Source of the DNA: Lachnospiraceae bacterium
GTDB taxonomy: Bacteria; Bacillota; Clostridia; Lachnospirales; Lachnospiraceae
Length of the DNA: 41,460 bases
Assembly (NCBI GenBank): GCA_014804615.1
Contig: JAAUZL010000006.1
Coordinates: forward strand, 110,579 to 152,038
Direction: 5' to 3'
The position numbers were made by a program, and so were the translations under genes. Below the pieces are notes generated by a model that saw only the letters and a list, made by a program, of their open reading frames with translations, was not told the origin of the DNA and ran no database searches. This document shows, one piece after another, positions 7,093 through 15,848 of this stretch; position 1 is the first letter of the stretch, and each line of letters opens with the position of its first letter.

Positions 7093-8628
7093 ATGCTGTT
7101 TAATACACCGCAATATATACTGTTTTTACCGATCGTGGTTCTGGTATATTATTGCCTGCCCAAAAAGATACGATATATCTGGTTACTCATTACAAGCTAT
7201 TATTTTTATATGCAGTGGAATCCATTGTATGTCACACTGCTTTTTTCATGTACTTTTCTTACCTATCTGTGTGGCAGACTGCTTGCTTATTTTAGCGCGC
7301 AGGATGATAGAAAGGCAGAAGCAGGAAGCGACACAAAGAAAAAATTCTGCTTTGTCGTCTGCATTTTATTGAATTTAGGCATTCTCGGCTTCTTTAAATA
7401 TTTCCAGTTCGGGCTTTCCATTTTGAATCGTCTGTTATCTTTTGCTCATATTGGTGAGATCAGCTGGGATTATGATATTTTGCTGCCCGTCGGTATCTCT
7501 TTCTATACGTTACAGGCATTGGGATATCTGATCGATGTGTATCGGGGAGATATCTATGCGGAAAAGAATTTTCTGAGATATGCGCTTTTTGTATCATTCT
7601 TTCCCCAGCTAGTGGCAGGGCCGATTGAGCGATCCCAAAATTTGTTGGAGCAGCTTCATACACCGAAATCTTTTTCTTATGAAAACATACGGAAAGGTGC
7701 GCTGCTCATACTCTATGGATTGTTTTGTAAAATGGTGATCGCTGACAGGGCGGCAATCATTGTAGATACGGTTTATCAGGACAGTGCCACATACCCGGGA
7801 TTTTATGTTGTTATGGCAACGATATTATTTTCCATACAGATATATTGTGACTTTTACGGCTATTCTACGATTGCCAGAGGATCGGCGCTGCTTATGGGAA
7901 TTCAGCTGATGGACAATTTTAATGCGCCGTATTATGCGAGAAGCGTCAAAGAATTCTGGCGCAGATGGCATATTTCTCTTTCAGGGTGGTTCCGTGACTA
8001 TCTCTATATTCCGCTGGGAGGAAATCGAAAAGGAAAACTCAGAAAAAGAGGTAATCTGCTTGTTGTGTTTGCGGTGAGCGGATTGTGGCATGGCGCATCT
8101 TTGGCCTTTGTATGCTGGGGAATTTTAAACGGCGTTTATCAGGTGATAGAAGATTTAGCGGAGGAGATAAAAGAACGGACAAGAGGATATTGGCAGAAAT
8201 GGCAGCAGATGATCGGAGAAAAAGGAGAACATACAGAACAACGATTTAGTGGAAAATTGTTTCGTATGATAGGGACATTTTTGCTGGTAAGCTTTGCCTG
8301 GCTCTTTTTCCGTGCAGGAGAATTAGACGTTGCCGGGGAGACTCTTACCAATCTGTTCCGTGTGAACAATTGGACGATTTTTTTCGATGGCTCTTTGTAT
8401 GAATTGGGAGTAACACAAAATGGCTTGAATGTACTGTTTGGAGCAATCGCTTTGCTGTTTGTGGTAGATTATCATAAATATCATGGTAAAGATGTGGCGG
8501 ATGTCTTTCTGAGACAGGGGTGGTGGTTTCGTGTGCTCGGAATTATGGGATTACTCTTTATGATCCTGCTTTACGGATGTTATGGAGAAATGTATGACAT
8601 ACAGCAGTTTATCTATTTTCAGTTTTAA
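7093..8628 (+). CDS. MBOAT-family O-acyltransferase (AlgI/DltB-like)
   Basis: A 511-residue polytopic membrane protein. Family hallmarks are FFPQLVAGPIERSQNLL, the block EFWRRWHISLSGWFRDYLYIPLGG (read as overlapping pieces; His293), and VSGLWHGASLAFVCWG with His333, the invariant MBOAT histidine. MBOAT proteins of this branch move acyl (usually acetyl) groups from the cytoplasm across the membrane to an SGNH-type partner. The partner then acylates a polysaccharide or teichoic acid. The two SGNH-like genes directly upstream fit that role. Its 3' end overlaps the end of the convergent gene at 8609 by 20 bp. The start is ATG with GAGG at a rather long distance. No dltA or dltC lies nearby, so D-alanylation is unlikely. 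Confidence 0.92.
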   Translation: MLFNTPQYILFLPIVVLVYYCLPKKIRYIWLLITSYYFYMQWNPLYVTLLFSCTFLTYLCGRLLAYFSAQDDRKAEAGSDTKKKFCFVVCILLNLGILGFFKYFQFGLSILNRLLSFAHIGEISWDYDILLPVGISFYTLQALGYLIDVYRGDIYAEKNFLRYALFVSFFPQLVAGPIERSQNLLEQLHTPKSFSYENIRKGALLILYGLFCKMVIADRAAIIVDTVYQDSATYPGFYVVMATILFSIQIYCDFYGYSTIARGSALLMGIQLMDNFNAPYYARSVKEFWRRWHISLSGWFRDYLYIPLGGNRKGKLRKRGNLLVVFAVSGLWHGASLAFVCWGILNGVYQVIEDLAEEIKERTRGYWQKWQQMIGEKGEHTEQRFSGKLFRMIGTFLLVSFAWLFFRAGELDVAGETLTNLFRVNNWTIFFDGSLYELGVTQNGLNVLFGAIALLFVVDYHKYHGKDVADVFLRQGWWFRVLGIMGLLFMILLYGCYGEMYDIQQFIYFQF

Positions 8629-10582
8629 TCATTACGACAGTCATGACAAAAGGAAGTGCTGTATGGATTGCAAAAATATACCGTAAATCAGCATATACCG
8701 GTGTGGCGATCAACAGGGTGAGCCATATGCCCAGTAAAGGAATTGTGGTAAACCATTTTTCCCGTCTCTGCCGAAGACTTACAAGGAAGCCGAATATCAA
8801 TGTATAGACATACAGTCCACAGCTGAGATATTTGTCAAAAACAGAGTGATACCAGACCAGTAAAGCGGGAATGATGTCGGAGATACCATTCGGCATTTTA
8901 CATTCTCTGACAATGCCAAGCCCGTTTGCACCATCAAATAAATATGTCGCCCATAAAAAGACAGACTTAACCTGGTGATACCAGTAGCCCTTTGTTTCCT
9001 CAATATAAGCTTTATAATAATAAAATATATTTTTGATGCCCGTCCGTAGCCAGGCGGCAAAAAATTCTCCTTTATGATCAGAGATATACTGTTGATTATC
9101 TGTTTCCCGAACCAGGATCTTAACGGCATCAGAGCAGGTAGGTGAGCCAAGATAGGCTTCCGGTACTTTACTGATATCTATGATCTCTTCTAAAAGAGCC
9201 AGATCTTTGTCGCTGATTTCACCACCGTAACTGATAACGGCTGCCATTTGTTGTGCCGGGATGGAAAGGGATTCTATTAAATCGACGTTCTGCACACCAA
9301 AATATTGAAAAACGGGACCTTTATATATCACTGCTATGACGATTACCGCCATGACTGACAGGATAAATGATTTTTTATGCTGCCAGTAAATATACAGCAT
9401 GACAGGTATTATCAGGATAAAAGTATACAGTCCGTTGCTTCTGAAAAAACACATGAAGAAACTGATGGGGATAAATAATAACCAGTGGAGTAGATTATTT
9501 TTTTCCTGCAGTACATTATCATGCAGCTTGCAAAGCAGAATGATGAAAAGGAGAACGGAAGAAGCAAAGGAGATATCTTTCCACATGGTAATGGAATAGA
9601 TACCGTTTATAGGGGTTAGCGCATAAATAAGCAATAATAAAATCAATAAGTAGCGTTTCACACCCTTTTTATAGAGATATCCGATACTGGTGGCATATGC
9701 GGACGAAAGGAAGCTCATGGAGCAAATGGAATAGAAAGCCACAGCCCGGTTTTCGCTATGAAAAATAGTAAGCCCCAGGTTGTAAAGTTCTTTGATAAAC
9801 ATGGTATGAAGCCAGGGATGATGGTTGCTGTAAGTATCGCCAAAGACCTGACGCAGCTGTATCCAGGAATCATATTCAATGACACCCGGATAATAGGTCA
9901 GTAAATATGGAAAATAGCAGATCATACAAGTTATAAAAGAAAGCCCCCACACTACAATATACTTTTGTGTTGGGGTATCTTTTTGGATGTCTGCACGACT
10001 GGTAATGAAATGGAAAGCATTTAATGCGCCGCTGAATAAAAAGCTCCATGAACTGACCGAGATAAAACACAATAGTAAAAAGCGTACAGGATAATGAACG
10101 GGCGTTGCAATTCGTTCAAAATGGAGATAGTTGCCGGCACAGGAGAAGAGTCCAAACAAAAGACTTCCTATAATATGGAGTATTTTAAAATGTTTTTCTG
10201 ATGGAAGTTGACAGCCTAGATACCGGACTGATAAAAAGACAATGCCGTACGCTGTTATAAGTCTTACCAGGGAAGCTGCAGAAAAGAAAATTGGTAAAAA
10301 CCCTTCTCTATATAAGTTAAAACAGATACCAGCGCTGATCAGCAGCGCCGGAATTATGTGTGCGGGAAAAGCGGGGGTAGGACAAAGAGAGGCAGAATCA
10401 CATAGCTGCCAAAGAATTGCCCATATACTGATCCATACAAGGTAGGGCATGATGGTGTTAAAACCAATGGTTCCCAGGACATTGAAAAGCAGTACAAGCA
10501 GAAAGGAAATACCGCAGGAGACTTTGCCACTGTTACGATGAATAAATTGTTTTATGTCAAAAAGTAGTTTTGTGTAATTCAT
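8609..10582 (-). CDS. polytopic membrane protein, DUF6020/GT-C glycosyltransferase-like
   Basis: The 657-residue protein has about 14 hydrophobic segments. Between them is an extracytoplasmic loop with YYPGVIEYDSWIQLRQVFG and SNHHPWLHTMFIKEL. The acidic/HHP pattern is typical of the DUF6020 group, which resembles GT-C glycosyltransferases that use lipid-linked sugars at the outer face. The family name is from memory and not checked. The chosen ATG (MNYTKLL) has GGAG 6 nt upstream; an ATG 12 nt earlier has none. It is convergent with the MBOAT gene, overlapping it by 20 bp, and lies 56 bp after prs with no clear terminator between them. Composition resembles the AT-rich SGNH/MBOAT block rather than prs. 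A role in surface glycan assembly is inferred from context. Confidence 0.72.
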   Translation of the reverse strand: MNYTKLLFDIKQFIHRNSGKVSCGISFLLVLLFNVLGTIGFNTIMPYLVWISIWAILWQLCDSASLCPTPAFPAHIIPALLISAGICFNLYREGFLPIFFSAASLVRLITAYGIVFLSVRYLGCQLPSEKHFKILHIIGSLLFGLFSCAGNYLHFERIATPVHYPVRFLLLCFISVSSWSFLFSGALNAFHFITSRADIQKDTPTQKYIVVWGLSFITCMICYFPYLLTYYPGVIEYDSWIQLRQVFGDTYSNHHPWLHTMFIKELYNLGLTIFHSENRAVAFYSICSMSFLSSAYATSIGYLYKKGVKRYLLILLLLIYALTPINGIYSITMWKDISFASSVLLFIILLCKLHDNVLQEKNNLLHWLLFIPISFFMCFFRSNGLYTFILIIPVMLYIYWQHKKSFILSVMAVIVIAVIYKGPVFQYFGVQNVDLIESLSIPAQQMAAVISYGGEISDKDLALLEEIIDISKVPEAYLGSPTCSDAVKILVRETDNQQYISDHKGEFFAAWLRTGIKNIFYYYKAYIEETKGYWYHQVKSVFLWATYLFDGANGLGIVRECKMPNGISDIIPALLVWYHSVFDKYLSCGLYVYTLIFGFLVSLRQRREKWFTTIPLLGIWLTLLIATPVYADLRYIFAIHTALPFVMTVVMIKTENR

Positions 10583-10638
10583 GGCAGTCTCCATTCTGTA
10601 ATGGGGCCTATTAAAAATACAAAAACATCTGATCTTCG

Positions 10639-11826
10639 TTATTCCAACTCCCCGGCATGATACCTGGCAACGATGGACTGAATACGCTCCACAGGATTGA
10701 GAAGATCGCTGATGGAGGCATCGTGATTCAGCGTATCGATAATATAAGCGATGTATTTGCTCATGTCGCAGTCAATATACCATTCCCGGCTCAGAAGTTC
10801 CGGCGTCTGATAGACCAGGTTCGTGGTCAGTATGCGGCAGATCGTATCGTCCTTATAGGCCTTATCAAACTTGTCCAGCCCGGCGGTAAAGAGACCGAAG
10901 GTAGAGAATACGAAGATCCGGTTGGCCTTGCGTTCTTTGAGCGCAGAGGCAACCTCCAGGACGCTCTCGCCGGAGGAGATCATGTCATCGATGATAATCA
11001 TGTCCTTACCCTCGATATTGCTGCCCAGAAATTCGTGGGCAATAATAGGATTCCGACCGTTTACTACCTTTGTGTAGTCTCTTCTCTTATAGAACATACC
11101 CATATCGAGACCCAGCACGTTTGCGATGTAGATCGCCCTGCTCATGCCGCCCTCATCCGGGCTGATGACCATCATATGGTCGTTGTCGATCTGCAGGCCC
11201 TTTACATGGTTTAAGAGGCCCTTGATAAACTGATAGGCGGGCTGTACCGTCTCAAAGCCATGCAGGGGGATCGCATTCTGTACGCGGGCATCGTGGGCAT
11301 CGAAGGTGATGATATTGTCCACCCCCATGCTCACCATCTCCTGGAGCGCCAGAGCGCAGTCCAGAGATTCTCTGGCGGCACGTTTATGCTGTCTGCTCTC
11401 GTAGAGGTAAGGCATGATCACGGTGATGCGTCTCGCCTTGCCGCCCACGGCGGCAATGATGCGTTTCAGATCCTGATAGTGGTCATCGGGCGACATATGG
11501 TTCTCGTGACCGCAGAGAGAGTAGGTGAGGCTGTAGTTCGCCACATCTACTAAGATATAGAGGTCTGACCCGCGCACGGATTCTTTGATGACGCCTTTTG
11601 CTTCGCCGGATCCGAATCGAGGTACATCGGCGCCCAGAATATAGGTGTCGCGCTGATAACCGGAGAAAGCGAGGGAGTCCTTGTGTTCGCTTTCCCGCTC
11701 GGTACGCCATTTTACCAGGTAATAATCCACCTTTTCGCCGAGTTTGCTGCAGCCCTTCAAAGGGATCATTCCCAGAGAACCTACGGGTATTGTTTCCAGA
11801 TTACGTTTCTCCTCACGTCTGTTCAT
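10639..11826 (-). CDS. prs: ribose-phosphate pyrophosphokinase (PRPP synthetase), long form
   Basis: A 395-residue protein that makes PRPP from ribose 5-phosphate and ATP for nucleotide, His and Trp synthesis. It shows the two-domain phosphoribosyltransferase fold: VIMPYLYESRQHKRAARESL (substrate loop), ITFDAHDARVQNAIP (ATP-site FDxH type), and the PRPP loop MIIIDDMISSGESVLEVASAL. It is longer than the classical 315-residue enzyme, with an extended N-terminus and insertions, as in other clostridial long forms. ATG at 11826 has AGGA 8 nt upstream. A GTG at 11841, overlapping the dnaI stop as GTGA, is an alternative start. It is the third gene after dnaD and dnaI, which is unusual company. Confidence 0.93.
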   Translation of the reverse strand: MNRREEKRNLETIPVGSLGMIPLKGCSKLGEKVDYYLVKWRTERESEHKDSLAFSGYQRDTYILGADVPRFGSGEAKGVIKESVRGSDLYILVDVANYSLTYSLCGHENHMSPDDHYQDLKRIIAAVGGKARRITVIMPYLYESRQHKRAARESLDCALALQEMVSMGVDNIITFDAHDARVQNAIPLHGFETVQPAYQFIKGLLNHVKGLQIDNDHMMVISPDEGGMSRAIYIANVLGLDMGMFYKRRDYTKVVNGRNPIIAHEFLGSNIEGKDMIIIDDMISSGESVLEVASALKERKANRIFVFSTFGLFTAGLDKFDKAYKDDTICRILTTNLVYQTPELLSREWYIDCDMSKYIAYIIDTLNHDASISDLLNPVERIQSIVARYHAGELE

Positions 11827-11837
11827 GAAAAGAATCC

Positions 11838-12809
11838 TCACTTTCTGTTTGACAGTTTCTTCTGATGCATACGGATGTCTGCGCCGGTGAGTTTGCAGAC
11901 TTTAAAGTTGCTGGTAATACGGGAAAAAATACGGTCAGAGTATCTGTCCTGCAATTCCCTCAGGGTCAGATTGGTGGAAATGACAGTAGCCTTTCTGCCG
12001 ATGTTTCGCTCGTTTAAGAGAGAAAAGAGCTGAGAGGCGGTGAATTGGTTCGTCAATTCGGTTCCCAGATCGTCAATGATGAGCAGATCGCACTGATAGA
12101 GATCAGAATAAATATTTTGCCGCTCATCCCTGTTTTTGGAATCAAAGGCGGTACTCGACAAAAGTTCAAAAAGGCCGGTCGCACCAAAATAGATCACAGA
12201 GTGTCCCTGATCGATCAGTTCTTTTGCCACACAGCCGGAAAGGAATGACTTTCCCGTACCCACTGTACCATAAAAAAAGAGATTGTGGTAGTCGGAATCG
12301 AAATTTTTGACAAAATCTTTACAGGTTTCCACGGCCTTTTCAAAATGAGAGAGATCCTCGCCCGTGTAATATTCATAAGAAAGATTCGTAAAGTTATTTT
12401 CGGAGAGCATGGTTTGAATGCCGGACTGCTCATAAAGAAGAGTGATTTCCGCCTGTTTAAAACAGTGGCATTTTACACCGTCGATATAACCGGTATCCTG
12501 ACAGACGGGACAGGAAAAGACTGGCTCCAGATAGTCTGCGTCCAGGCCGGCATCGAGAAGAAGCCGGCGCTTTTTTTCCTTCAAAGCGGCAAGCGCCCCT
12601 TGCAATTCGGTGAGCGCCGTGTTGTCCCCGAACAGAAGCTTTTTTCCCTGAGAAACGGCCAAAGCGGCAATTTCATCTTCTACTTCGCGGTATTGCGGGA
12701 TGTGCTCATATACATGAGCACGCCGGCGATCCAACTCACGTTGGCACTGACGCTGTTTTTCTTCGTATTGTCGAATGATGTGGTCATACTGTGCGTTTGT
12801 TAAAGGCAA
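11838..12809 (-). CDS. DnaI/DnaC-like helicase loader ATPase
   Basis: This AAA+ ATPase of 323 residues starts at TTG 12809, with AAGGAGG about 5 nt upstream; the resulting N-terminus MPLTNAQYDHII suits the family. A TTG at 12827 is an alternative start without a good SD. Order of elements: a coiled N-terminal helicase-binding region (1-90), a zinc-binding set CPVC...CHC (Cys100, 103, 114, 116), Walker A GTVGTGKS (181-188), Walker B LLIIDD (242-247), and an arginine-rich end with SDRIFSRI. It loads the replicative helicase DnaB/DnaC onto DNA together with DnaD. dnaD lies just upstream on the same strand, and prs follows with overlapping or near-overlapping ends. Confidence 0.9.
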   Translation of the reverse strand: MPLTNAQYDHIIRQYEEKQRQCQRELDRRRAHVYEHIPQYREVEDEIAALAVSQGKKLLFGDNTALTELQGALAALKEKKRRLLLDAGLDADYLEPVFSCPVCQDTGYIDGVKCHCFKQAEITLLYEQSGIQTMLSENNFTNLSYEYYTGEDLSHFEKAVETCKDFVKNFDSDYHNLFFYGTVGTGKSFLSGCVAKELIDQGHSVIYFGATGLFELLSSTAFDSKNRDERQNIYSDLYQCDLLIIDDLGTELTNQFTASQLFSLLNERNIGRKATVISTNLTLRELQDRYSDRIFSRITSNFKVCKLTGADIRMHQKKLSNRK

Positions 12810-12840
12810 AGAGGCCTCCTTCCGCAATAAGACCTGAAGG

Positions 12841-13893
12841 TCAGTTGCTTAATATTTCTTTTTCAAGAGCATCAAAGTCATATTCGTTCTGTTTGAACTG
12901 ATTAAATTTATTAGTAGTCACAGGACGGCTGTTTCTGGTACGACGGTAACTGTCATCCAGTGACTGAATATCCTTTTTATGTCGTACGCCGGCTTTATGC
13001 CAGCTTCCCAGAATACGATCGGCATACTCAAAACGATGGTTGTCCGTAGCCAGCACGGTGCGCTCACAGGCCGTAAAAATGACATCGGTGTCAAAACCGT
13101 AAAACTTCCGCCAACGGTCGATATAGGCAACTTCTGTCTCCGTAGGGGCGTTGTTTTTCCCCAGAGCGCGCATGACTTCATAGACGGTTTTATCGTATTT
13201 TCCTGCCAGTGCTGCGGCTTGCTTAGGCGTGGTGATGCCCTGTTCCGCCCAGCTGATAGCTACTTTCTCTATGTAGCGAAGATCCCGCTTATCGCGGTCC
13301 ACACAGTATTGCAGCAGATAATCGGTCAGATCTTCGGAAAAGCCCAGCTTGTCTATGATAAAATAGATCGTGCGCACATCGTTTGCACTCAAAGGTTTTT
13401 TCAAATATTGTTCCGCCACAAAAAGGAGTCTGGCAGAGTTTTCGTCCGCTTTGAAGGAGCGAAGCTGGTCTGCCGTGTAATGCGGCTTCTCATAAGTAAA
13501 CTGCGGAACTGCCGCTATCTCTATCTCCGGGGCGGTGGCACGCATGGAAACCGCCGTTTCCACGACAGGAGCGTGCATGGGCATCGGAGGATAGCCGGCC
13601 ACAGAGTCTAACAGATGGATGCCGACGATATTTTTCCGATCATCGTAATCCAGCGTGAGGAGATGGTTTTTCTCCCAGTATTTCAGAGCACGCACCACGT
13701 CCTTCTCTGTGTAATTGAATTTGTCTGCAATATCTCCTATGCTGGTGTCAAGCCGTGCGCTCATCATACGGATCAGGTAGAGATAGATCTTCAGCTGTGC
13801 ATCGTTTGCTGCCTGCATATATTCATCTATAAAACGGTTTGAGATCACTGTAGAATCTGTATAATTGTCCTGATAAATTGTCAGTAAACCCAT
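12841..13893 (-). CDS. DnaD-domain replication initiation/primosome protein
   Basis: A 350-residue protein. The N-terminal winged-helix part (about 1-110) includes SRFIDEYM-like helices and DIADKFNYTEKDVVRALKYW. A linker follows, then two DnaD/DnaB_2-type helical repeats: about residues 155-235 (KKPLSANDVRTIYFIIDKLG, DLTDYLLQYC, YIEKVAISWAEQGI) and 240-315 (APTETEVAYIDRWRKFYGF, YADRILGSWHKAGV). DnaD proteins bind and remodel DNA at oriC or at restart sites and recruit the helicase loader, which here is the next gene. ATG 13893 has AGGAG at 8 nt; the in-frame GTG three codons earlier overlaps that SD and is less likely. Confidence 0.88.
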   Translation of the reverse strand: MGLLTIYQDNYTDSTVISNRFIDEYMQAANDAQLKIYLYLIRMMSARLDTSIGDIADKFNYTEKDVVRALKYWEKNHLLTLDYDDRKNIVGIHLLDSVAGYPPMPMHAPVVETAVSMRATAPEIEIAAVPQFTYEKPHYTADQLRSFKADENSARLLFVAEQYLKKPLSANDVRTIYFIIDKLGFSEDLTDYLLQYCVDRDKRDLRYIEKVAISWAEQGITTPKQAAALAGKYDKTVYEVMRALGKNNAPTETEVAYIDRWRKFYGFDTDVIFTACERTVLATDNHRFEYADRILGSWHKAGVRHKKDIQSLDDSYRRTRNSRPVTTNKFNQFKQNEYDFDALEKEILSN

Positions 13894-13979
13894 TGTTACC
13901 ACTCCTGGAACCTGTGATTGTTAGGGCTTGCGTTTGGAGTCTGATTCAGTGTAAATTGCACAGCCTTAAACAATTACAG

Positions 13980-13988
13980 ATTATAGCA
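13980..13988 (-). promoter_or_regulatory. dnaD-dnaI-prs promoter, extended -10
   Basis: TGC-TATAAT on the minus strand is a perfect -10 with an extended TG motif. No good -35 is present at 17 nt (TTCTTT-like), which is common with extended -10 promoters. It lies about 90 bp upstream of the dnaD start and downstream of the DnaA-box cluster. Confidence 0.55.
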
Positions 13989-14064
13989 TGACCATTTTGG
14001 AAAAGAAATGGGCAAACTGACACAAACGAATATACGTCTATCCGTTCGCGACGATATTTCTTTC

Positions 14065-14180
14065 TGTGGATATTGTGGATAGCTCTCAAAGATGCTGTGA
14101 AATGACAGGATGCTCTCCACAAAAATATCCACAGAAAAAATGAAAGGCCATCAGTTCTTTTCTGTGGATATTGTGAATAA
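14065..14180. promoter_or_regulatory. cluster of DnaA-box-like 9-mers between murC and dnaD
   Basis: Two tandem pairs lie 98 bp apart: TGTGGATAT-TGTGGATAG at 14065-14082 and TGTGGATAT-TGTGAATAA at 14163-14180. One further inverted copy, ATATCCACA, lies at 14125-14133. Against the DnaA box TTWTNCACA the last 9-mer is a perfect match (TTATTCACA on the minus strand) and the other four differ at one position. The intergenic region is 287 bp and holds no gene. DnaA is known to bind such clusters near replication genes. The same sequence also forms a hairpin, listed separately as a murC terminator. Confidence 0.5.
14121..14171 (-). terminator. possible murC terminator hairpin
   Basis: A perfect 14-bp inverted repeat, ATATCCACAGAAAA (14171-14158) and TTTTCTGTGGATAT (14138-14125), has a 19-nt loop and is followed on the minus strand by TTTTTG-like sequence. 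The stem is AT-rich, so termination may be weak. It lies about 10 nt past the murC stop and overlaps the DnaA-box-like motifs. Confidence 0.45.
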
Positions 14181-15560
14181 TTATTTTTGTAACAGTTTTT
14201 CTCCGATGTTTACAACATCACCCGCGCCCATAGTTATCAACAGGTCATCCTTTGTGCAACTTTTTAAGAGAAAATCTTCGATCTGCTCAAAGGTAGAAAA
14301 GTAGTGACAGGGGTGTCCGAGTGCGAGAATCTTTTCCTGCAGGGTCATGGAGCTGATCCCCAGTGTATCCGTCTCTCTGGCGGCGTAGATATCTGCCAGG
14401 ACGATCTCGTCAGCGAGAGAGAGGGCAGAGGCGAATTCGTCTAAAAACGCCTTGGTTCTCGTGTAAGTGTGGGGTTGGAAAACACACCAGATTTTCTTGT
14501 GAGGGTACTGAGCGGCGGCGTTTAGGGTAGCGCGGATCTCCGTGGGATGGTGGGCGTAATCATCAATGACGGTGACGCCGGCAACCTGCCCCTTATACTC
14601 GAAACGCCGGTTCGTGCCGTGAAAAGCGAGGAGTCCTGCGGCTGTTACTTCGTCGGAAATATGGAGCAGATCCGCTAAAGCGATAGCCGCCAATGCATTC
14701 AGGACATTGTGGCTTCCATGCACGCGCAAAGAGAAATCGCTGTCCGGACCGTTTTTCCGCTCCAGATGAAAGGCGGGACAGCCGGAAGCATCGTAGGTGA
14801 TCTGAGAGGGTCTGTAATCAAGGCCGGGAGCATTGCCGTAGGTGATCACACGGCAGGACAGTCCTTCTGTGATCTCTTCATAGCGGTCGATCTCTCCGTT
14901 TATGATCAGAACGCCATCCTCCGGCAAAAGCTGTGCAAAACGGCGGAAGGATGAGCGGATATCTGCGAGATCCTTAAAAAAGTCCAGATGATCTTCTTCT
15001 ATATTAAGAATGATGCCGATCTTCGGGAAAAAGCTCAGGAAACTGTTCGTGTACTCGCAGGCTTCTGTCACAAAAAGCTCAGAGGCTCCCACTCGGATGT
15101 TGCCGCCGATGGGAGGATAGATCCCGCCGATGGACAAGGTGGGGTCTGTATCCGCTTCCAAAAGAATCTGGGAGATCATAGATGTGGTAGTGGTCTTTCC
15201 GTGAGTGCCGCTCACGGCGACAGGTATCTTGTAGTTTTTCATCATCTGTCCCAGGAGCTCTGCTCTGGTCAGAGTGGGAATGTCTAATTTTCCGGCGGCG
15301 ACAAGTTCCGGATTATCTTTCTTTATGGCAGCAGTGTAGACCACCAGGTCGATCTGTGCCGTGATGTTTTCTTCGCGCTGTCCGTAAAAAATGTTTGCGC
15401 CGCGTTCTTCCAGAGTGCGAGTCAGATCGGAGGGGGCTCGGTCGGAGCCGGACACCGTAAAGCCCTCCGTCAGGAGGATCTCGGCGAGACCGCTCATACT
15501 GATGCCGCCGATTCCGATGAAGTATATTCGGATCGGATCGTGAAAATTGATCTGGTACAT
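14181..15560 (-). CDS. murC: UDP-N-acetylmuramate--L-alanine ligase
   Basis: A 459-residue cytoplasmic ligase that adds L-alanine to UDP-MurNAc, the first amino-acid step of peptidoglycan precursor synthesis. The N-terminal nucleotide-binding glycine motif FIGIGGISMSG lies at residues 14-24. The ATP P-loop GTHGKTTTT is at 118-126. The Mur central motif TEACEYTNSF and the LNIEEDHLD block follow. The C-terminal domain carries VIDDYAHHPTEI, the MurC/Mpl hallmark, and IWCVFQPHTYTRTKAF. Its normal length, and no sign that it is the recycling enzyme Mpl, favour MurC. The start is ATG with GGGAG at 5-6 nt. It has its own promoter and is read in the same direction as the dnaD operon downstream. Confidence 0.95.
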   Translation of the reverse strand: MYQINFHDPIRIYFIGIGGISMSGLAEILLTEGFTVSGSDRAPSDLTRTLEERGANIFYGQREENITAQIDLVVYTAAIKKDNPELVAAGKLDIPTLTRAELLGQMMKNYKIPVAVSGTHGKTTTTSMISQILLEADTDPTLSIGGIYPPIGGNIRVGASELFVTEACEYTNSFLSFFPKIGIILNIEEDHLDFFKDLADIRSSFRRFAQLLPEDGVLIINGEIDRYEEITEGLSCRVITYGNAPGLDYRPSQITYDASGCPAFHLERKNGPDSDFSLRVHGSHNVLNALAAIALADLLHISDEVTAAGLLAFHGTNRRFEYKGQVAGVTVIDDYAHHPTEIRATLNAAAQYPHKKIWCVFQPHTYTRTKAFLDEFASALSLADEIVLADIYAARETDTLGISSMTLQEKILALGHPCHYFSTFEQIEDFLLKSCTKDDLLITMGAGDVVNIGEKLLQK

Positions 15561-15593
15561 GGGGTATCTCCCTCTTAATACTTTTTTACTAGT

Positions 15594-15622
15594 ATTATAC
15601 TCATTTCGTCAAAAAAAACCAA
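15594..15622 (-). promoter_or_regulatory. murC promoter
   Basis: On the minus strand TTGGTT (15622-15617), a 17-nt T-rich spacer and a perfect TATAAT (15599-15594), about 34 bp upstream of the murC start. The 288-bp divergent region to glgC is otherwise very AT-rich, with no gene seen. Confidence 0.6.
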
Positions 15623-15753
15623 CCCAAAGTTGAGCACTTGAAAAATTAGTGAAAAGTGTAAAAAATGAACAAAGAGATTGAAAAAAGAAATAAAATATTG
15701 TATATTATTTATATATATCTTTATCTAAAAATGGAAACATCATGCAAATCGTA

Positions 15754-15782
15754 TTCTATTTTTAACCGGATTGTGGTATACT
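15754..15782 (+). promoter_or_regulatory. glgCD promoter
   Basis: TGG-TATACT at 15774-15782 is an extended -10, with a weak -35 TTCTAT at 15754-15759 and a 17-nt spacer. Just past the expected start site lies a small hairpin, CCCTA-acac-TAGGG (15785-15798), in the 5' leader. Confidence 0.5.
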
Positions 15783-15848
15783 TTCCCTAACACTAGGGTT
15801 CTCGTTGTAAAATATATAAATTTATATAAAGAAATAAGAGGTGATAAA

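Noticed and set aside
7093-8628. Assigning the MBOAT gene to a dlt operon as dltB
   Set aside because: No dltA, dltC or typical dltD is present; the SGNH partners are a different type, so a polysaccharide O-acyltransferase is the safer call.
14125-14171. Direct and inverted repeats read as a short CRISPR-like array
   Set aside because: Repeats are only 9-14 bp, there are too few of them, spacers are not uniform, and no cas gene is near. DnaA-box-like sites or a terminator explain them better.
15771-15848. N-terminal extension of glgC to an upstream in-frame ATG
   Set aside because: It would run across the predicted -10 element and 5' hairpin, and it lacks a SD. The family start [14 protein letters not shown] at 15849 has a good SD.
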